The notes: generated from the sequence alone by a model not told the origin. A DNA stretch of 64,000 nucleotides from Mycobacterium shigaense (GCF_002356315.1 NZ_AP018164.1:4340001-4404000); one strand, 5' to 3'; shown: positions 53,622 through 62,949, numbered from the stretch's first letter. Program-made: numbers and translations.

Positions 53622-55565
53622 TCAGCTGCGTTTGGCCAACCAGTCGGCCTGCATCACCAGCAGCGCCAGGACTTCCAGCTGCGGGGTGTCGGGGTCGAGT
53701 TCGCGGTAACGCTGGTAGACGTTGACGACGACGCGTTCGGCGTCCAGCCAGCCGGCGTACTCGCCGAGGTCGATGGTGTCGGCGGCCTCGGCCCAGGACA
53801 GGCCCTTGCGGTAGGCGGCCTCGGTCTGCTCGGCGACGTGCGCGAGATAACCACGGACGGCACGGATTCCGTCCGGATCGGTGACCGGGCCGTGGCCGGG
53901 CACGACGATCGGCGCGTCCAGCGCGATCATCGCGTCGCAGGCCGCGACCCAGTTGGCGATCGGGCCCGCCCACACGATCGGCGTGCAGCCGATGAAGAGC
54001 AGGTCGCCGCCGAACAACACCCCGGCATCGGGCACGTGCACGACGGAGTCCGCGGCGGTGTGGGCCGGACCCAGGTTGAAGAACTCGACGCGCCGGCCAC
54101 CGACGTCGATCGTGAGGTCGCGGTCGAAGGTGTGGTCGGCGTTGCGCACATCGATTCCGCTGAAATCGAAGGGCCCGAACCGTTCTCGCGCGTACGGCGT
54201 CGCGACAGGGCCGAGGTCGCCGGTCTGCGTCATGGCCAGCAGCTCGGGCGGCATGCCGTGCGCGATCTCCTCGGCGGTGTCCTTGGCCGCGATGATCCGC
54301 ACCGAGGCATCGAGCAGCTGGTTGCCGTGCGTGTGGTCGCCGTTGGAGTGGGTGATCAGCGCATCGGTGATGGGCGCGGTTGAGGTGAACGGCCGCATGG
54401 CGCTGAGCATTTCGCGGGTCAGCGCCAGGTCGAACAACGTGTCGACGAGCAGCGAGGCGCCGTCTCCGGACACCAGCCCGGCGTTGCTCCAGCCGTAGCC
54501 ACCGTCGGGCAGCGTCCACGCCCACACCTTGTCGGCGACCTCGTGCAGCCCGCGGGTGTAGGGGACTCGGGCCGCGGCCCGGTTAACGCGCCCCGGCACG
54601 GGCGCCTTCGCCGGGTTGGGCCGGGCGGGCAACGGATGCGGCGGCCCGCTGGCGCGTACGGTCTGGCGCGTCTCCCCGAGGCCCTGCACCCGTAGCGTGA
54701 CGACGTCACCGTCGTGCAGCCAGCCCGGGAAGGATTCCAGGTCGGTCAGGCTGAGGTGTTCGACGAGCGTGCAGGTGGGCACCGTGCCCGAGCCGACGAC
54801 GTCGCCGGGGCGCAACGTCACCCCGCGCGAGGCGTAGGAGATTACTTCGCCGAAGCTCCAGTCCATCTGGTCGGTTGAGCCCGAACCGATTTCGGTGTCG
54901 TTGACCAGGGCGCTCACCGGCAGGCTCAGCGTCCCGGGACGTGCTGGGTGCCGGTAGGGTTCCAGTTCGTCGGGCGTCACCAGGTAAGGCCCCAAGGTGA
55001 CGCCGCTGTCCTTGCCCTTGGCCTGCCCGATCCCCAGTTGGCTCTCCAGCTGCTGCAGGTCGCGCGCGGACCAGTCGTTGAAGATCATGTAGCCGACGAT
55101 GGCCCGCTCGGCCTCGTCGACGGTCAGGTCCTTTCCGCCGGTCCCGATGACCGCGGCGATCTCCAATTCGAAGTCCTGCCAAGCACTTCCGGGTGCGATG
55201 GGGGCGTCGTCGTACGGTCCGAGAACCGTTGCCGGGCAGGCGAAGTAGAAAGCGGGGATGCGATACCAGGTGTCGGCGAGCTCGCGACCGCCGCCCAGGG
55301 CCGCCTGACAGTTGCGCATGTGGTCCAGGAAGCACAGGAAGTCGCGGATCGACGGCGGGTTCGGGATGGGCGCCATCAAAGTCACGTCGCCCACCGGCAC
55401 GGTGGCGGCGGATCGCAGCGCCTCCTCGCCGGCCTGCCGCAGACCGTCGGCGCCGCGACCGACCAGGTCCAGCAGCGTCACACCCGGTGCCACAGCGTGG
55501 ATCTCGTCGCCGGAAAGCACACCGGTCCGTGGCCCGTCGGCATCGCGGTAGGTCACCCATCTCAT
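53622..55565 (-). CDS. FAH-family hydrolase fused to metallo-beta-lactamase-fold domain (Rv0939-like)
   Basis: The 647-residue fusion has an N-terminal fumarylacetoacetate hydrolase-type domain (about 1-310; metal site around FELEIAAVIG, GYMIFNDWSARDLQ, GSGTVPTCTLVEH) and a C-terminal metallo-beta-lactamase-fold domain (about 335-640; HSNGDHTHGN, FNLGPAHTAADSVVH, VPGHGPVTDPDG). In the MBL motif HxHxDH the second His is Asn. The ATG overlaps the ligD stop (ATGA), so it is coupled to the DNA-repair gene, as Rv0939 is to Rv0938. Predicted catabolic enzyme for a ring-cleavage product; the link to ligD is unexplained. Confidence 0.9.
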   Translation of the reverse strand: MRWVTYRDADGPRTGVLSGDEIHAVAPGVTLLDLVGRGADGLRQAGEEALRSAATVPVGDVTLMAPIPNPPSIRDFLCFLDHMRNCQAALGGGRELADTWYRIPAFYFACPATVLGPYDDAPIAPGSAWQDFELEIAAVIGTGGKDLTVDEAERAIVGYMIFNDWSARDLQQLESQLGIGQAKGKDSGVTLGPYLVTPDELEPYRHPARPGTLSLPVSALVNDTEIGSGSTDQMDWSFGEVISYASRGVTLRPGDVVGSGTVPTCTLVEHLSLTDLESFPGWLHDGDVVTLRVQGLGETRQTVRASGPPHPLPARPNPAKAPVPGRVNRAAARVPYTRGLHEVADKVWAWTLPDGGYGWSNAGLVSGDGASLLVDTLFDLALTREMLSAMRPFTSTAPITDALITHSNGDHTHGNQLLDASVRIIAAKDTAEEIAHGMPPELLAMTQTGDLGPVATPYARERFGPFDFSGIDVRNADHTFDRDLTIDVGGRRVEFFNLGPAHTAADSVVHVPDAGVLFGGDLLFIGCTPIVWAGPIANWVAACDAMIALDAPIVVPGHGPVTDPDGIRAVRGYLAHVAEQTEAAYRKGLSWAEAADTIDLGEYAGWLDAERVVVNVYQRYRELDPDTPQLEVLALLVMQADWLAKRS

Positions 55566-56383
55566 TCGCGTACCACCTCACTTGGTTTCTTGTCCGGCCT
55601 CAGCCCGCGCCAACTCGATTGGCGCAGCCGGTTATCCGGGGTCCATTCGCTGTAGCGCACCTCGCCGACGAGAACCGGCTCGACATAGGTCACGCCGCGG
55701 GCCTCGATCCTGGGAAGCGGCGGATCGAACGGCGACTGGTCGGTGTGCAGCGGCGCCATCGTCTTCTTCAGGTGGGCCAGGTCGCGCTCGGTGAAGCCGG
55801 TTCCGACCCGACCGGCGAATTGCAGGCCGCCGACGCCGGGGATACCCATGAGCAGGGAGCCGATCCCGCTGGTGCGGCCGCCCTCCCCAGCCTTCCAGCC
55901 GCCGATGACGATTTCCTGGGTGCTCCAGTGCTTGTCCTTGAGCCAGGACGCCGATCGCCGGCCCGGCTGGTAGGTGGAATCGCGCCGCTTGGCGACCACG
56001 CCTTCCCAGCCTCGCACGCTGGAGTAGTCCAGCGCCTGCGCCCCATCGCCGGGCAGCAGGTCGGGGACGATCAATTTAGCGCTGCTGGCCAGGGTTTCGA
56101 GCAGCTTGCGCCGGTCTTGATACTTGGCCCGAAGCAATGACCGGCCGTCCAGGTAAAGCAGATCGAATGCCCAGTACTCGACGCGGGTGGCGCGGTTGCG
56201 GTTCTGCATCGCGTTGAAGCTGGGCACCCCGGCTGCGTTGAGCGCGACAACCTCGCCATCGAGCACCATGTGATGGTCGGTGAGATCGTCTGCGATCGAG
56301 CCCAATTGGGGATAATCACGCGTGACGTCGCGCCCGCTGCGCGACCGCAGCCGCACGGTGCCGCGATCGGCGTCGACCAGCAT
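55562..56383 (-). CDS. ligD: LigD ligase-domain fragment downstream of in-frame stop
   Basis: The open frame continues LigD after a TGA at 56398-56396. Its 273 residues (from the first internal ATG) hold most of the ATP-dependent ligase domain: RLRSRSGRDVT, VLDGEVVALN, EYWAFDLLYLDGRSL, GWEGVVAKRRDS, WLKDKHW and the OB-fold ending LRQSSWRGLRPDKKPSEVVRE. The nucleophile lysine is not in this piece: it is the last residue of the upstream piece. If made alone the fragment cannot form the ligase-AMP intermediate. No frameshift is present; restoring the single stop codon gives a LigD of about 762 residues. Either a broken gene or a sequencing error. Confidence 0.85.
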   Translation of the reverse strand: MLVDADRGTVRLRSRSGRDVTRDYPQLGSIADDLTDHHMVLDGEVVALNAAGVPSFNAMQNRNRATRVEYWAFDLLYLDGRSLLRAKYQDRRKLLETLASSAKLIVPDLLPGDGAQALDYSSVRGWEGVVAKRRDSTYQPGRRSASWLKDKHWSTQEIVIGGWKAGEGGRTSGIGSLLMGIPGVGGLQFAGRVGTGFTERDLAHLKKTMAPLHTDQSPFDPPLPRIEARGVTYVEPVLVGEVRYSEWTPDNRLRQSSWRGLRPDKKPSEVVRE

Positions 56384-56395
56384 CCGGTAGCCGTC

Positions 56396-57850
56396 TCACT
56401 TGCCCTCGAATGCCCACTGGCTTGCCTTGAGTCGCATCACCGAACCTTCCGACGCCAGCATGGGATACAGCTCGTCGAACCGGAAAACCTTCTGGTCCTT
56501 CATCCGGTGCGCCAGCCACTGGTCGCCGTTGGTTTGAATCAGCGCGTAACGCCCTGAGATTCGGCTACCGTGCAGGTTGACGATGACTTCACCTTTTTCG
56601 GCGGAGTCATTGAACTTCTCGGCCTCGTAGGTGCCGGCGTCCCAGATGACCACCCTGCCTGCACCGTACTCACCTTTCGGGATGTTGCCCTCGAAGCTGC
56701 CGTATTCCAGCGGGTGGTCCTCGGTGTGCACCGCGAGATGGTTTACCGAGGTGGTCCCGGGCAGATTCTTCGGGACCGCCCACGACACCAGCACGCCGTC
56801 GCGTTCCAGCCGGAAGTCGTAGTGCAGCCGGCGGGCATGGTGTTCCTGGATTACGAAGGTATTGCCATGGCCGGCAGCGGGTTTCGCTGGCTTTGTTGAA
56901 GGTACCGGCTCGGGCGTCTTCGAAGCGTCGCGCATGCTGCGGTACTTGGTCAGCCGATCCGGGACGGCCGTTTGATCATTCAAGGCGTCCAGCGGCGCCA
57001 GTAGATCGCCGTCGCGCGCCACCCGGGCCAGCACCTCGTCGTAGCGCAGCTGAGTCAAGCCGGGGTCGTCGAGCTCCTCCCAGGTGCGCGGGGCCGCGAC
57101 CGTGGGGTATTCGCGGCCCCGCAACGAGTACGGTGCGATGGTGGTCTTCGAGCCGTTGTTCTGGCTCCAGTCCAGGAAGATCTTGCCGTCCCGCAGACTC
57201 TTCGTCATGGTCGACGTGACCAGCTTGGGCATGGTCTTTTCCAGTTGCTGGGCAACACGTTTGGCCAGCACCGAGGCACCGCGGCTGCTCACCGGCTCGT
57301 CCAGCGGCGTGTAAAGATGCAGCCCTTTGCTTCCGCTGGTGAGCGGGAAGGTGGCCAGCCCGATGTCGGCGATCAGGTCGCGCACGGCGCGGGCCACCGT
57401 GGCCAGTTGCGCCATCGTCACGCCCTCCCCGGGGTCCAGGTCGAACACCAATCGAGTGGCCGGACCGGGCTTGAGTTCTTCGGCGTTGCTTCGCGTCCAC
57501 TCGGCAACGAATCGCCATTGCGGTACGTGCACTTCCAGCGCCGCCTGTTGCGCGATCCACGCCAACCCGTCGACGCTGTCGATGATCGGATATGTCGTCG
57601 TCCCGGAGCGGCGGTGGGCAACACTGGCCCGCGGCAACCAGTCCGGAGCCGATGAGGCCAGCTGCTTTTCGAAAAACGACGGCTGCTCAACGCCATTCGG
57701 CCAACGCTTACGGGTGGCCGGACGTCCGGCGATGTGCGGCAGCATCGCCTCCGCAATACTGGTGTAGTAGTCGAAGACGTCGGACTTAGTGGTGCCGGTT
57801 ACAGGGTAAAGCACCTTCTCGGGGTTCGTCAGCCTCACCCGGGGCGCCAT
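56396..57850 (-). CDS. ligD: LigD polymerase and phosphoesterase domains, truncated at the ligase lysine
   Basis: LigD repairs double-strand breaks with Ku (NHEJ). This 484-residue piece has the N-terminal POL domain (about 1-290: NPEKVLYPVTGTTKSDVFDY, catalytic Asp pair in LVFDLDPGEGV, SGSKGLHLYTPL) and the PE domain (about 325-455: FVIQEHHARRLHYDFRLE, WAVPKNLPG, HPLEYGSFEGNIPKGEYGAG) with their key residues. It ends AFEGK: Lys is followed by TGA where other LigD proteins have Trp of the KWDG motif. Polymerase and end-cleaning activities could persist; sealing is lost. Start ATG 57850. Confidence 0.9.
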   Translation of the reverse strand: MAPRVRLTNPEKVLYPVTGTTKSDVFDYYTSIAEAMLPHIAGRPATRKRWPNGVEQPSFFEKQLASSAPDWLPRASVAHRRSGTTTYPIIDSVDGLAWIAQQAALEVHVPQWRFVAEWTRSNAEELKPGPATRLVFDLDPGEGVTMAQLATVARAVRDLIADIGLATFPLTSGSKGLHLYTPLDEPVSSRGASVLAKRVAQQLEKTMPKLVTSTMTKSLRDGKIFLDWSQNNGSKTTIAPYSLRGREYPTVAAPRTWEELDDPGLTQLRYDEVLARVARDGDLLAPLDALNDQTAVPDRLTKYRSMRDASKTPEPVPSTKPAKPAAGHGNTFVIQEHHARRLHYDFRLERDGVLVSWAVPKNLPGTTSVNHLAVHTEDHPLEYGSFEGNIPKGEYGAGRVVIWDAGTYEAEKFNDSAEKGEVIVNLHGSRISGRYALIQTNGDQWLAHRMKDQKVFRFDELYPMLASEGSVMRLKASQWAFEGK

Positions 57851-57981
57851 GGATGTCAACCTACGCGTCTGGATCCACCAAATCGCTCTGACCACGCAAT
57901 AACCGGTCGTGCCTTCGAATTGTTGTGTGACATGACCCACGGAAGGCATTAGACCGGCACTGACCGGGGCACAGGAACACA

Positions 57982-59508
57982 ATGTTTGACGCAATCCCAT
58001 CCCCGTGGCGTCCAAAAAACAGCGTCCCCCTGACCGACGCGACACTGGGCCTGCATTCGCAGCGAGTCGATGTGCCCACCTACGACAGATCCGCGCTGCG
58101 GCGCGGCGTGGTGCACATCGGTGCGGGCAACTTTCACCGCGCACATCAGGCCGTCTACTTCGACGACCTGGCCCGTTCGGGCATCTCCGATCGCTGGGGT
58201 GTCACCGGCGTGAGTCTGCACTCCCCGGACGTCAGGGACCTGCTGTCGGCACAAGACGGGCTGTACACCGTGGTGCAGCGTGGCCAGGACCGTCAAACCG
58301 CGCGCGTGGTCGGCTCGATCGGCTCCGTGCATTACGCACCCAACGATGGCGCGGCGGTCCGCGCGGCCCTGACGGATCCCCACACCCGCATCGTCAGCCT
58401 GACCATCACCTGCAACGGATACTTTCTCAATCCCGTCACCGACGAATTCGACGCCGACCATCCCGACGTGCGTGCCGACCTCGTCGCGTCCAACGGCTAC
58501 GCCACCGCGTGGGGATACCTGGCCGAAGCCCTCGACTACCGCCGCCGCGCCGGCATCGCGCCGTTCACGGTGCTCTCCTGCGACAACGTTTCCGGCGACA
58601 CCCAGCCGGCGAGAAGGGCCCTGGTGTCGTTCGCCGCGTGCAAGGCCCCCGGGCTGGCCCGCTGGATCGACACCCATGTCGCGTTCCCGTCGACCATGGT
58701 CGACCGCATCACCCCGCAGACCTCGAAGTCGGAGCGCGAGTTCGTCGAGCAGACGTTCGGCGTCGCCGACAAATGGCCGGTCGTGACCGAGCCGTATCGC
58801 CAATGGGTGATCGAGGATTCGTTCAGCAACGGGCGGCCACCGCTGGACATCGTCGGTGCCGAGTTCGTCACCGATGTGAGCGACCACAAGCTGATCAAGA
58901 CCCGGCTGCTCAACGGAACGCATATCGCGCTGGCGTGCCTAGCCATCCCGGCCGGTTTCCAGCGCACCGACGAGGCCATGCGGGACAGCGTCATCTTCGA
59001 CTACGTCGAGCGACTGCTGCGCGACGAGATTCAGCCGCTGCTGCCCGCCGTCCCCGGAATGAACACCCCCGAGTACCGGCGCAGCCTGCTCGACCGGCTC
59101 AGCAACCCCCGAATGAGCGATCAGTTGCCGCGGCTGGCGCGACGGGGAACCAGCAAGATCGCGTCGTTCGTGCTGCCCTCCCTGCAGGAGGCGATCGCGC
59201 AGGACAGACCGCACACGCTGCTTATGCTGGCCGTCGCCGGCTGGGCCCGGTACATGCGCGGCCACGACCTGCGGGGGCGAAGGCTTCGACTTGAAGACTC
59301 GCAGGCCATCCCGGTGGCTCGGTTGGCCAACATGGCAACCAGCAACCCCGATCCGTTGCTCGGCCACGAGATGTTCGCCGAGGTGCGCGGGGTGCCCGGT
59401 TTCGCCCAGCGCCTGGGCGAGATGATTGCCAGCATCGACGGGCGCGGCGTGCTGCCCACGCTGCGTGCCGCGATGCGCAACGACGAGCGAGAGTTGGTGG
59501 CGCGATGA
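57982..59508 (+). CDS. Mannitol dehydrogenase-family (long-chain polyol) oxidoreductase 1
   Basis: The 508-residue protein matches long-chain polyol dehydrogenases, which oxidise mannitol, arabitol or related polyols to ketoses with NAD(P). It has the cofactor-site motif HIGAGNFHRAHQAVY (45-59), SLTITCNGYF, DNVSGD, and the active-site segment KLIKTRLLNGTHIALA with Lys, Asn and His in place. It begins the four-gene cassette between ligD and mku and is divergent from ligD. The next gene overlaps by ATGA. Confidence 0.92.
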   Translation: MFDAIPSPWRPKNSVPLTDATLGLHSQRVDVPTYDRSALRRGVVHIGAGNFHRAHQAVYFDDLARSGISDRWGVTGVSLHSPDVRDLLSAQDGLYTVVQRGQDRQTARVVGSIGSVHYAPNDGAAVRAALTDPHTRIVSLTITCNGYFLNPVTDEFDADHPDVRADLVASNGYATAWGYLAEALDYRRRAGIAPFTVLSCDNVSGDTQPARRALVSFAACKAPGLARWIDTHVAFPSTMVDRITPQTSKSEREFVEQTFGVADKWPVVTEPYRQWVIEDSFSNGRPPLDIVGAEFVTDVSDHKLIKTRLLNGTHIALACLAIPAGFQRTDEAMRDSVIFDYVERLLRDEIQPLLPAVPGMNTPEYRRSLLDRLSNPRMSDQLPRLARRGTSKIASFVLPSLQEAIAQDRPHTLLMLAVAGWARYMRGHDLRGRRLRLEDSQAIPVARLANMATSNPDPLLGHEMFAEVRGVPGFAQRLGEMIASIDGRGVLPTLRAAMRNDERELVAR

Positions 59509-60362
59509 ATTCCCCCCTACATTTCGTGCACCCGTTCGACCCGGCGCCGATCACCACCCTGCTCTGCGACGCCGACGACAACCTGTTCGCCTCCGAGCGG
59601 CCCGCGTTCGAGGCGTCGACCGAGGTGATCAATCGGCTGCTGGCCCGGTTCGGCGTGACCGCTCCGCTCAGCCCCGAGGAATTACGCAAGCGGGCGGTCG
59701 GGAAAAACTTCCGCACCACGGCGCTTGACCTGTCGGTGCAGTGCGAAGTGCTGCTGGACGAGACGCTGGCGCGGGGTCGGCCCGGCGCGGTGGTCGCCTC
59801 GGCCGGCGATCTGGCGAGCGGCAACGCGTTGTCCGCCGGCGAACTCGAGCAGTGGGTACGCGAAGAGCGCGAACGGGTGACCGCTCATCTAGGCGTCACG
59901 CTGACACCCGACCCGCTGGTGCTCGAACCGCTGCGGGACCTCGCACCGCATTATGCGCTGGCGGCCGTCAGCTCCAGCGCCACCAAGCGGCTGCGTGCCT
60001 GCTTCGCGGCCACCGGCCTGGACGCGCTGCTGCCGGAGGAGGTGACCTTCAGTGCGGAGGATTCGCTGCCCGAGCCGACGAGCAAACCCGACCCGGCGGT
60101 GTACCTGCATGCCGGGCAAGTACTCGGCGTCGCGGCAGAACAGGGATTGGCCATCGAAGACTCCGTGGCCGGGGTGACCTCCGCGGTCGCGGCCGGTTAC
60201 GCCACCGTCGGCAATCTGATGTTCGTGCTCCCTAACGAACGGGATTGCCGCCGTGCAGAATTGATTGAGGCCGGCGCCGTCGCGATCACCGACTCGTGGC
60301 GCGCACTCGCCGACGTCTTGCTTTCGTCGGCCGTGCCGACCGGAGGTTCCCGGGCCCGGTAG
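59505..60362 (+). CDS. HAD-superfamily hydrolase, likely sugar phosphatase
   Basis: The 285-residue protein has the HAD motifs: nucleophile region LLCDADDNLFASE (Asp22/Asp24), AVSSSATKRL, the lysine in TSKPDPAVYLHA and the acidic pair in GLAIEDSVAGVTSAVAAG, with a helical cap between. It belongs to the phosphoglucomutase/phosphatase-like subfamily. Coupled by ATGA to the upstream dehydrogenase. In the cassette it may remove phosphate from a polyol or sugar phosphate, but this is inferred. Confidence 0.88.
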   Translation: MNSPLHFVHPFDPAPITTLLCDADDNLFASERPAFEASTEVINRLLARFGVTAPLSPEELRKRAVGKNFRTTALDLSVQCEVLLDETLARGRPGAVVASAGDLASGNALSAGELEQWVREERERVTAHLGVTLTPDPLVLEPLRDLAPHYALAAVSSSATKRLRACFAATGLDALLPEEVTFSAEDSLPEPTSKPDPAVYLHAGQVLGVAAEQGLAIEDSVAGVTSAVAAGYATVGNLMFVLPNERDCRRAELIEAGAVAITDSWRALADVLLSSAVPTGGSRAR

Positions 60363-60396
60363 CGACCCGGGCCGTGACCCGAGGAGGAGGTGGCCA

Positions 60397-61809
60397 ATGA
60401 CGGCCAACGCGATCACTTTGAACAATGCGTCGCTCTCCACATTGCCCATCGAGGCGCCGACATACGACCGCCGCAGCGTCCGCGTCGGCATCGCGCACAT
60501 CGGTGCCGGCCACTTCCATCGGGCGCACCAGGCGGCGTACCTGAATCTGCTCCTGCAGCAGGGCCTGGCCCACGAGTGGGGCATCTGCGGGGTGGGCGTG
60601 ATGCCCGCCGACTGGACCATGCGCGACGTCCTCAACGATCAGGACGGGCTCTACACGCTGATCCTGGAAAACCCCGACGGCACCCGGGACGCACAGGTGA
60701 TCGGCTCGATCGTCGATTACCGTTACGCGCCCGACGATCCCGAGTCGGCGCTACAGGTGCTGGCCGCGCCGTCGACCCGGATCATTTCGCTGACCATCAC
60801 CGAGGGCGGCTATCGCGATCCCGAGGGGCCGGCGTTCGCGTTGATTACCCAGGCCCTCGCGCGGCGGTGCGATCGGGGGATCCCCGCGCCGACGATCGTC
60901 TCCTGCGACAACATCGAGAACAACGGTGAGGTCGCCAGGCGCACCGTGCTGGCAAGCGCCGAACGCATCGATCCGCAGTTGGCCGAGTGGGTGGCCGAGC
61001 ACGCCCGGTTCCCCAGCTCGATGGTCGACCGCATCACTCCGGCAACGACTTTGGAGATGGCCGCGGAGGTGCGGCGTGACTTCGGCGTCAACGACCGGTG
61101 GCCAGTGGTCGCCGAGCCGTTCAGCGCCTGGGTCATCGAAGACGATTTCGCCGACGGCCGGCCGCCGCTGGAGAAGGCGGGCGCGCTGCTGGTCGACGAC
61201 GTCCGCCCGTACGAGCTGATGAAGCTGCGGATGCTGAACGCGGGGCACCAGTGCCTGGCCTACTTCGCCCATCTCTGCGGCTTCGAGTTCGTCCACGAGG
61301 CGGCACAGGATCCGTTGTTCGCCAAGTTCTTGCTCTCCTACTTCGACACCGAGGCGGTCCCGACCCTGCCGTCGGTGCCGGGCATCGACCTGCACAAGTA
61401 TGGCCGCACGCTGGTCGAGCGGTTCGCCAACCCGGCCGTGCGCGATACCGTCGCGCGGCTCTGCGCCTATTCGTCGGACCGCATCCCGAAATGGCTGTTT
61501 CCGGTCATCTGCGACAACCTGGCCGGCGGCGGGCCGGTGCAGTTGGCGGCCGCGGCGGTGGCCAGCTGGGCTCGCTACGCCGAGGGCGTCGACGAATGGG
61601 GCGAGCCGTACGAGGTGCTGGATCAGCTGGCGGACTCGCTGGTGCCGATCGCCCGGTCGCACCACGAGAGCCCCACCGCGTTCATCGAGGTCACTGCGGT
61701 GTTCTGCGATCTGGCCCACCAGCCCCGTTTCGTCGACGCGTACCGCTGGGCGCTGGATTCGTTGCACAGCAAGGGCGCTCGCGCGACCCTGGCGGCCTTG
61801 GTGCAATGA
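60397..61809 (+). CDS. Mannitol dehydrogenase-family (long-chain polyol) oxidoreductase 2
   Basis: The 470-residue protein is a second long-chain polyol dehydrogenase in the same operon. It shares with the first copy HIGAGHFHRAHQAAYLN, SLTITEGGYRDP, DNIENNGE and ELMKLRMLNAGHQCLAYFA, but it is clearly diverged and 38 residues shorter, so a different substrate is likely. GAGGAGGAGG lies just before ATG 60397. Its stop overlaps the kinase start (ATGA). Confidence 0.92.
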   Translation: MTANAITLNNASLSTLPIEAPTYDRRSVRVGIAHIGAGHFHRAHQAAYLNLLLQQGLAHEWGICGVGVMPADWTMRDVLNDQDGLYTLILENPDGTRDAQVIGSIVDYRYAPDDPESALQVLAAPSTRIISLTITEGGYRDPEGPAFALITQALARRCDRGIPAPTIVSCDNIENNGEVARRTVLASAERIDPQLAEWVAEHARFPSSMVDRITPATTLEMAAEVRRDFGVNDRWPVVAEPFSAWVIEDDFADGRPPLEKAGALLVDDVRPYELMKLRMLNAGHQCLAYFAHLCGFEFVHEAAQDPLFAKFLLSYFDTEAVPTLPSVPGIDLHKYGRTLVERFANPAVRDTVARLCAYSSDRIPKWLFPVICDNLAGGGPVQLAAAAVASWARYAEGVDEWGEPYEVLDQLADSLVPIARSHHESPTAFIEVTAVFCDLAHQPRFVDAYRWALDSLHSKGARATLAALVQ

Positions 61810-62753
61810 GCCGCGGGCTGGTGATCGGCGAGTCGCTGATCGACGTCGTCGACGGCGACGAACATGTCGGCGGCAGTCCGCTCAACATCGCGGCGGGACT
61901 GGCCCGGCTCGACCGCGAGATCGATTTCCTGACCTACATCGGGGACGACGAGGCCGGCCGGCGCATCGTGCAGTACGTGAAAAGCGCCGGGGCACAGCTC
62001 GTCCCGGGCAGCATCGCGGCTGAGCGGACGCCGACCGCGGCGGCAACGATCGCCGAGGACGGGTCGGCCAGCTACACCTTCGACCTGGACTGGCGGCTGT
62101 CCGGCACACCGGAAGTGGCGCCGCCGCTGTTCGTGCACACCGGGTCCATCGCCGCGGTGCGCGAGCCGGGATGCCTGGCCGTCGCGGCGCTGCTGGATGC
62201 CTACCGGACGTCGGCCACGGTCACGCTCGACCCCAATGTGCGCCCGTCGCTGATTGCCGACCGGGATGTGGCCCTCGCCCGCATCGAGCACCTCGTGGAG
62301 CGCAGCGACATCGTCAAGGTCAGCGACGAGGACCTGCGCTGGATCGACCCCGAACACGAGCCGGAACACACGGCGCGCACCTGGCTGGCCCTGGGCCCGG
62401 CGATCGTCGCGGTGACGATGGGCGATCGGGGTTCGCTGGCGTTCTGCGCGGCCGGCGAGGTGCGGGTGGCCGCCAGGCAGGTCCGGGTGGTAGACACCGT
62501 CGGTGCCGGTGACGCCTTCATGGTCGGACTGCTCGACGCCCTGTGGGAGATGAACCTGCTGGGCCGCGACCGGCGGGCCGCCCTCGCCCGGACCGAGCCC
62601 GAAGCGCTTACCGTCGCCCTCGAGGCGGCGAGCCTGGCCTCGGCGCTGACCGTGGCCAAAGCCGGTGCCGATCTGCCCGATCGAGCGGCCCTGCGGGCCC
62701 AATCAGCTTTAGCCCCTGGCACTTTCACGTCGTCTTGCGGCGACGCAACGTGA
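61806..62753 (+). CDS. PfkB-family sugar kinase, probable fructokinase
   Basis: The 315-residue protein has both PfkB signatures: VGGSPLNIAAGLARL (21-35) and VDTVGAGDAFMVGLLDAL with the catalytic Asp236. The length and GGSPLN motif are closest to fructokinases. It ends the cassette, coupled by ATGA to the second dehydrogenase. It would phosphorylate the ketose (fructose or xylulose) released by the dehydrogenases. No transporter gene is in the cassette. Confidence 0.92.
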   Translation: MSRGLVIGESLIDVVDGDEHVGGSPLNIAAGLARLDREIDFLTYIGDDEAGRRIVQYVKSAGAQLVPGSIAAERTPTAAATIAEDGSASYTFDLDWRLSGTPEVAPPLFVHTGSIAAVREPGCLAVAALLDAYRTSATVTLDPNVRPSLIADRDVALARIEHLVERSDIVKVSDEDLRWIDPEHEPEHTARTWLALGPAIVAVTMGDRGSLAFCAAGEVRVAARQVRVVDTVGAGDAFMVGLLDALWEMNLLGRDRRAALARTEPEALTVALEAASLASALTVAKAGADLPDRAALRAQSALAPGTFTSSCGDAT

Positions 62754-62949
62754 CATCGACGGTAGTTGACGGCAGTTGACGGCGTGCGTCGGCAGGCACC
62801 GGGAGGTATGGGCAAGTTCCGTGGCGAAACTCGCCGTCGCCGCGACGCTGCAGGAGAGCTGTCGCGCCACGCGCCCGTGGGCCGGACAATCCCAGGTCGT
62901 GGCCTTGCCGAGCTGTTTTTGGTGCCCGTGGTGCGGGCATACTGATCCC

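Noticed and set aside
56396..56398. TGA in ligD as a selenocysteine codon
   Set aside because: The position is a conserved Trp in LigD, not Cys; no SECIS-like stem was seen right after it, and mycobacterial LigD is not a selenoprotein.
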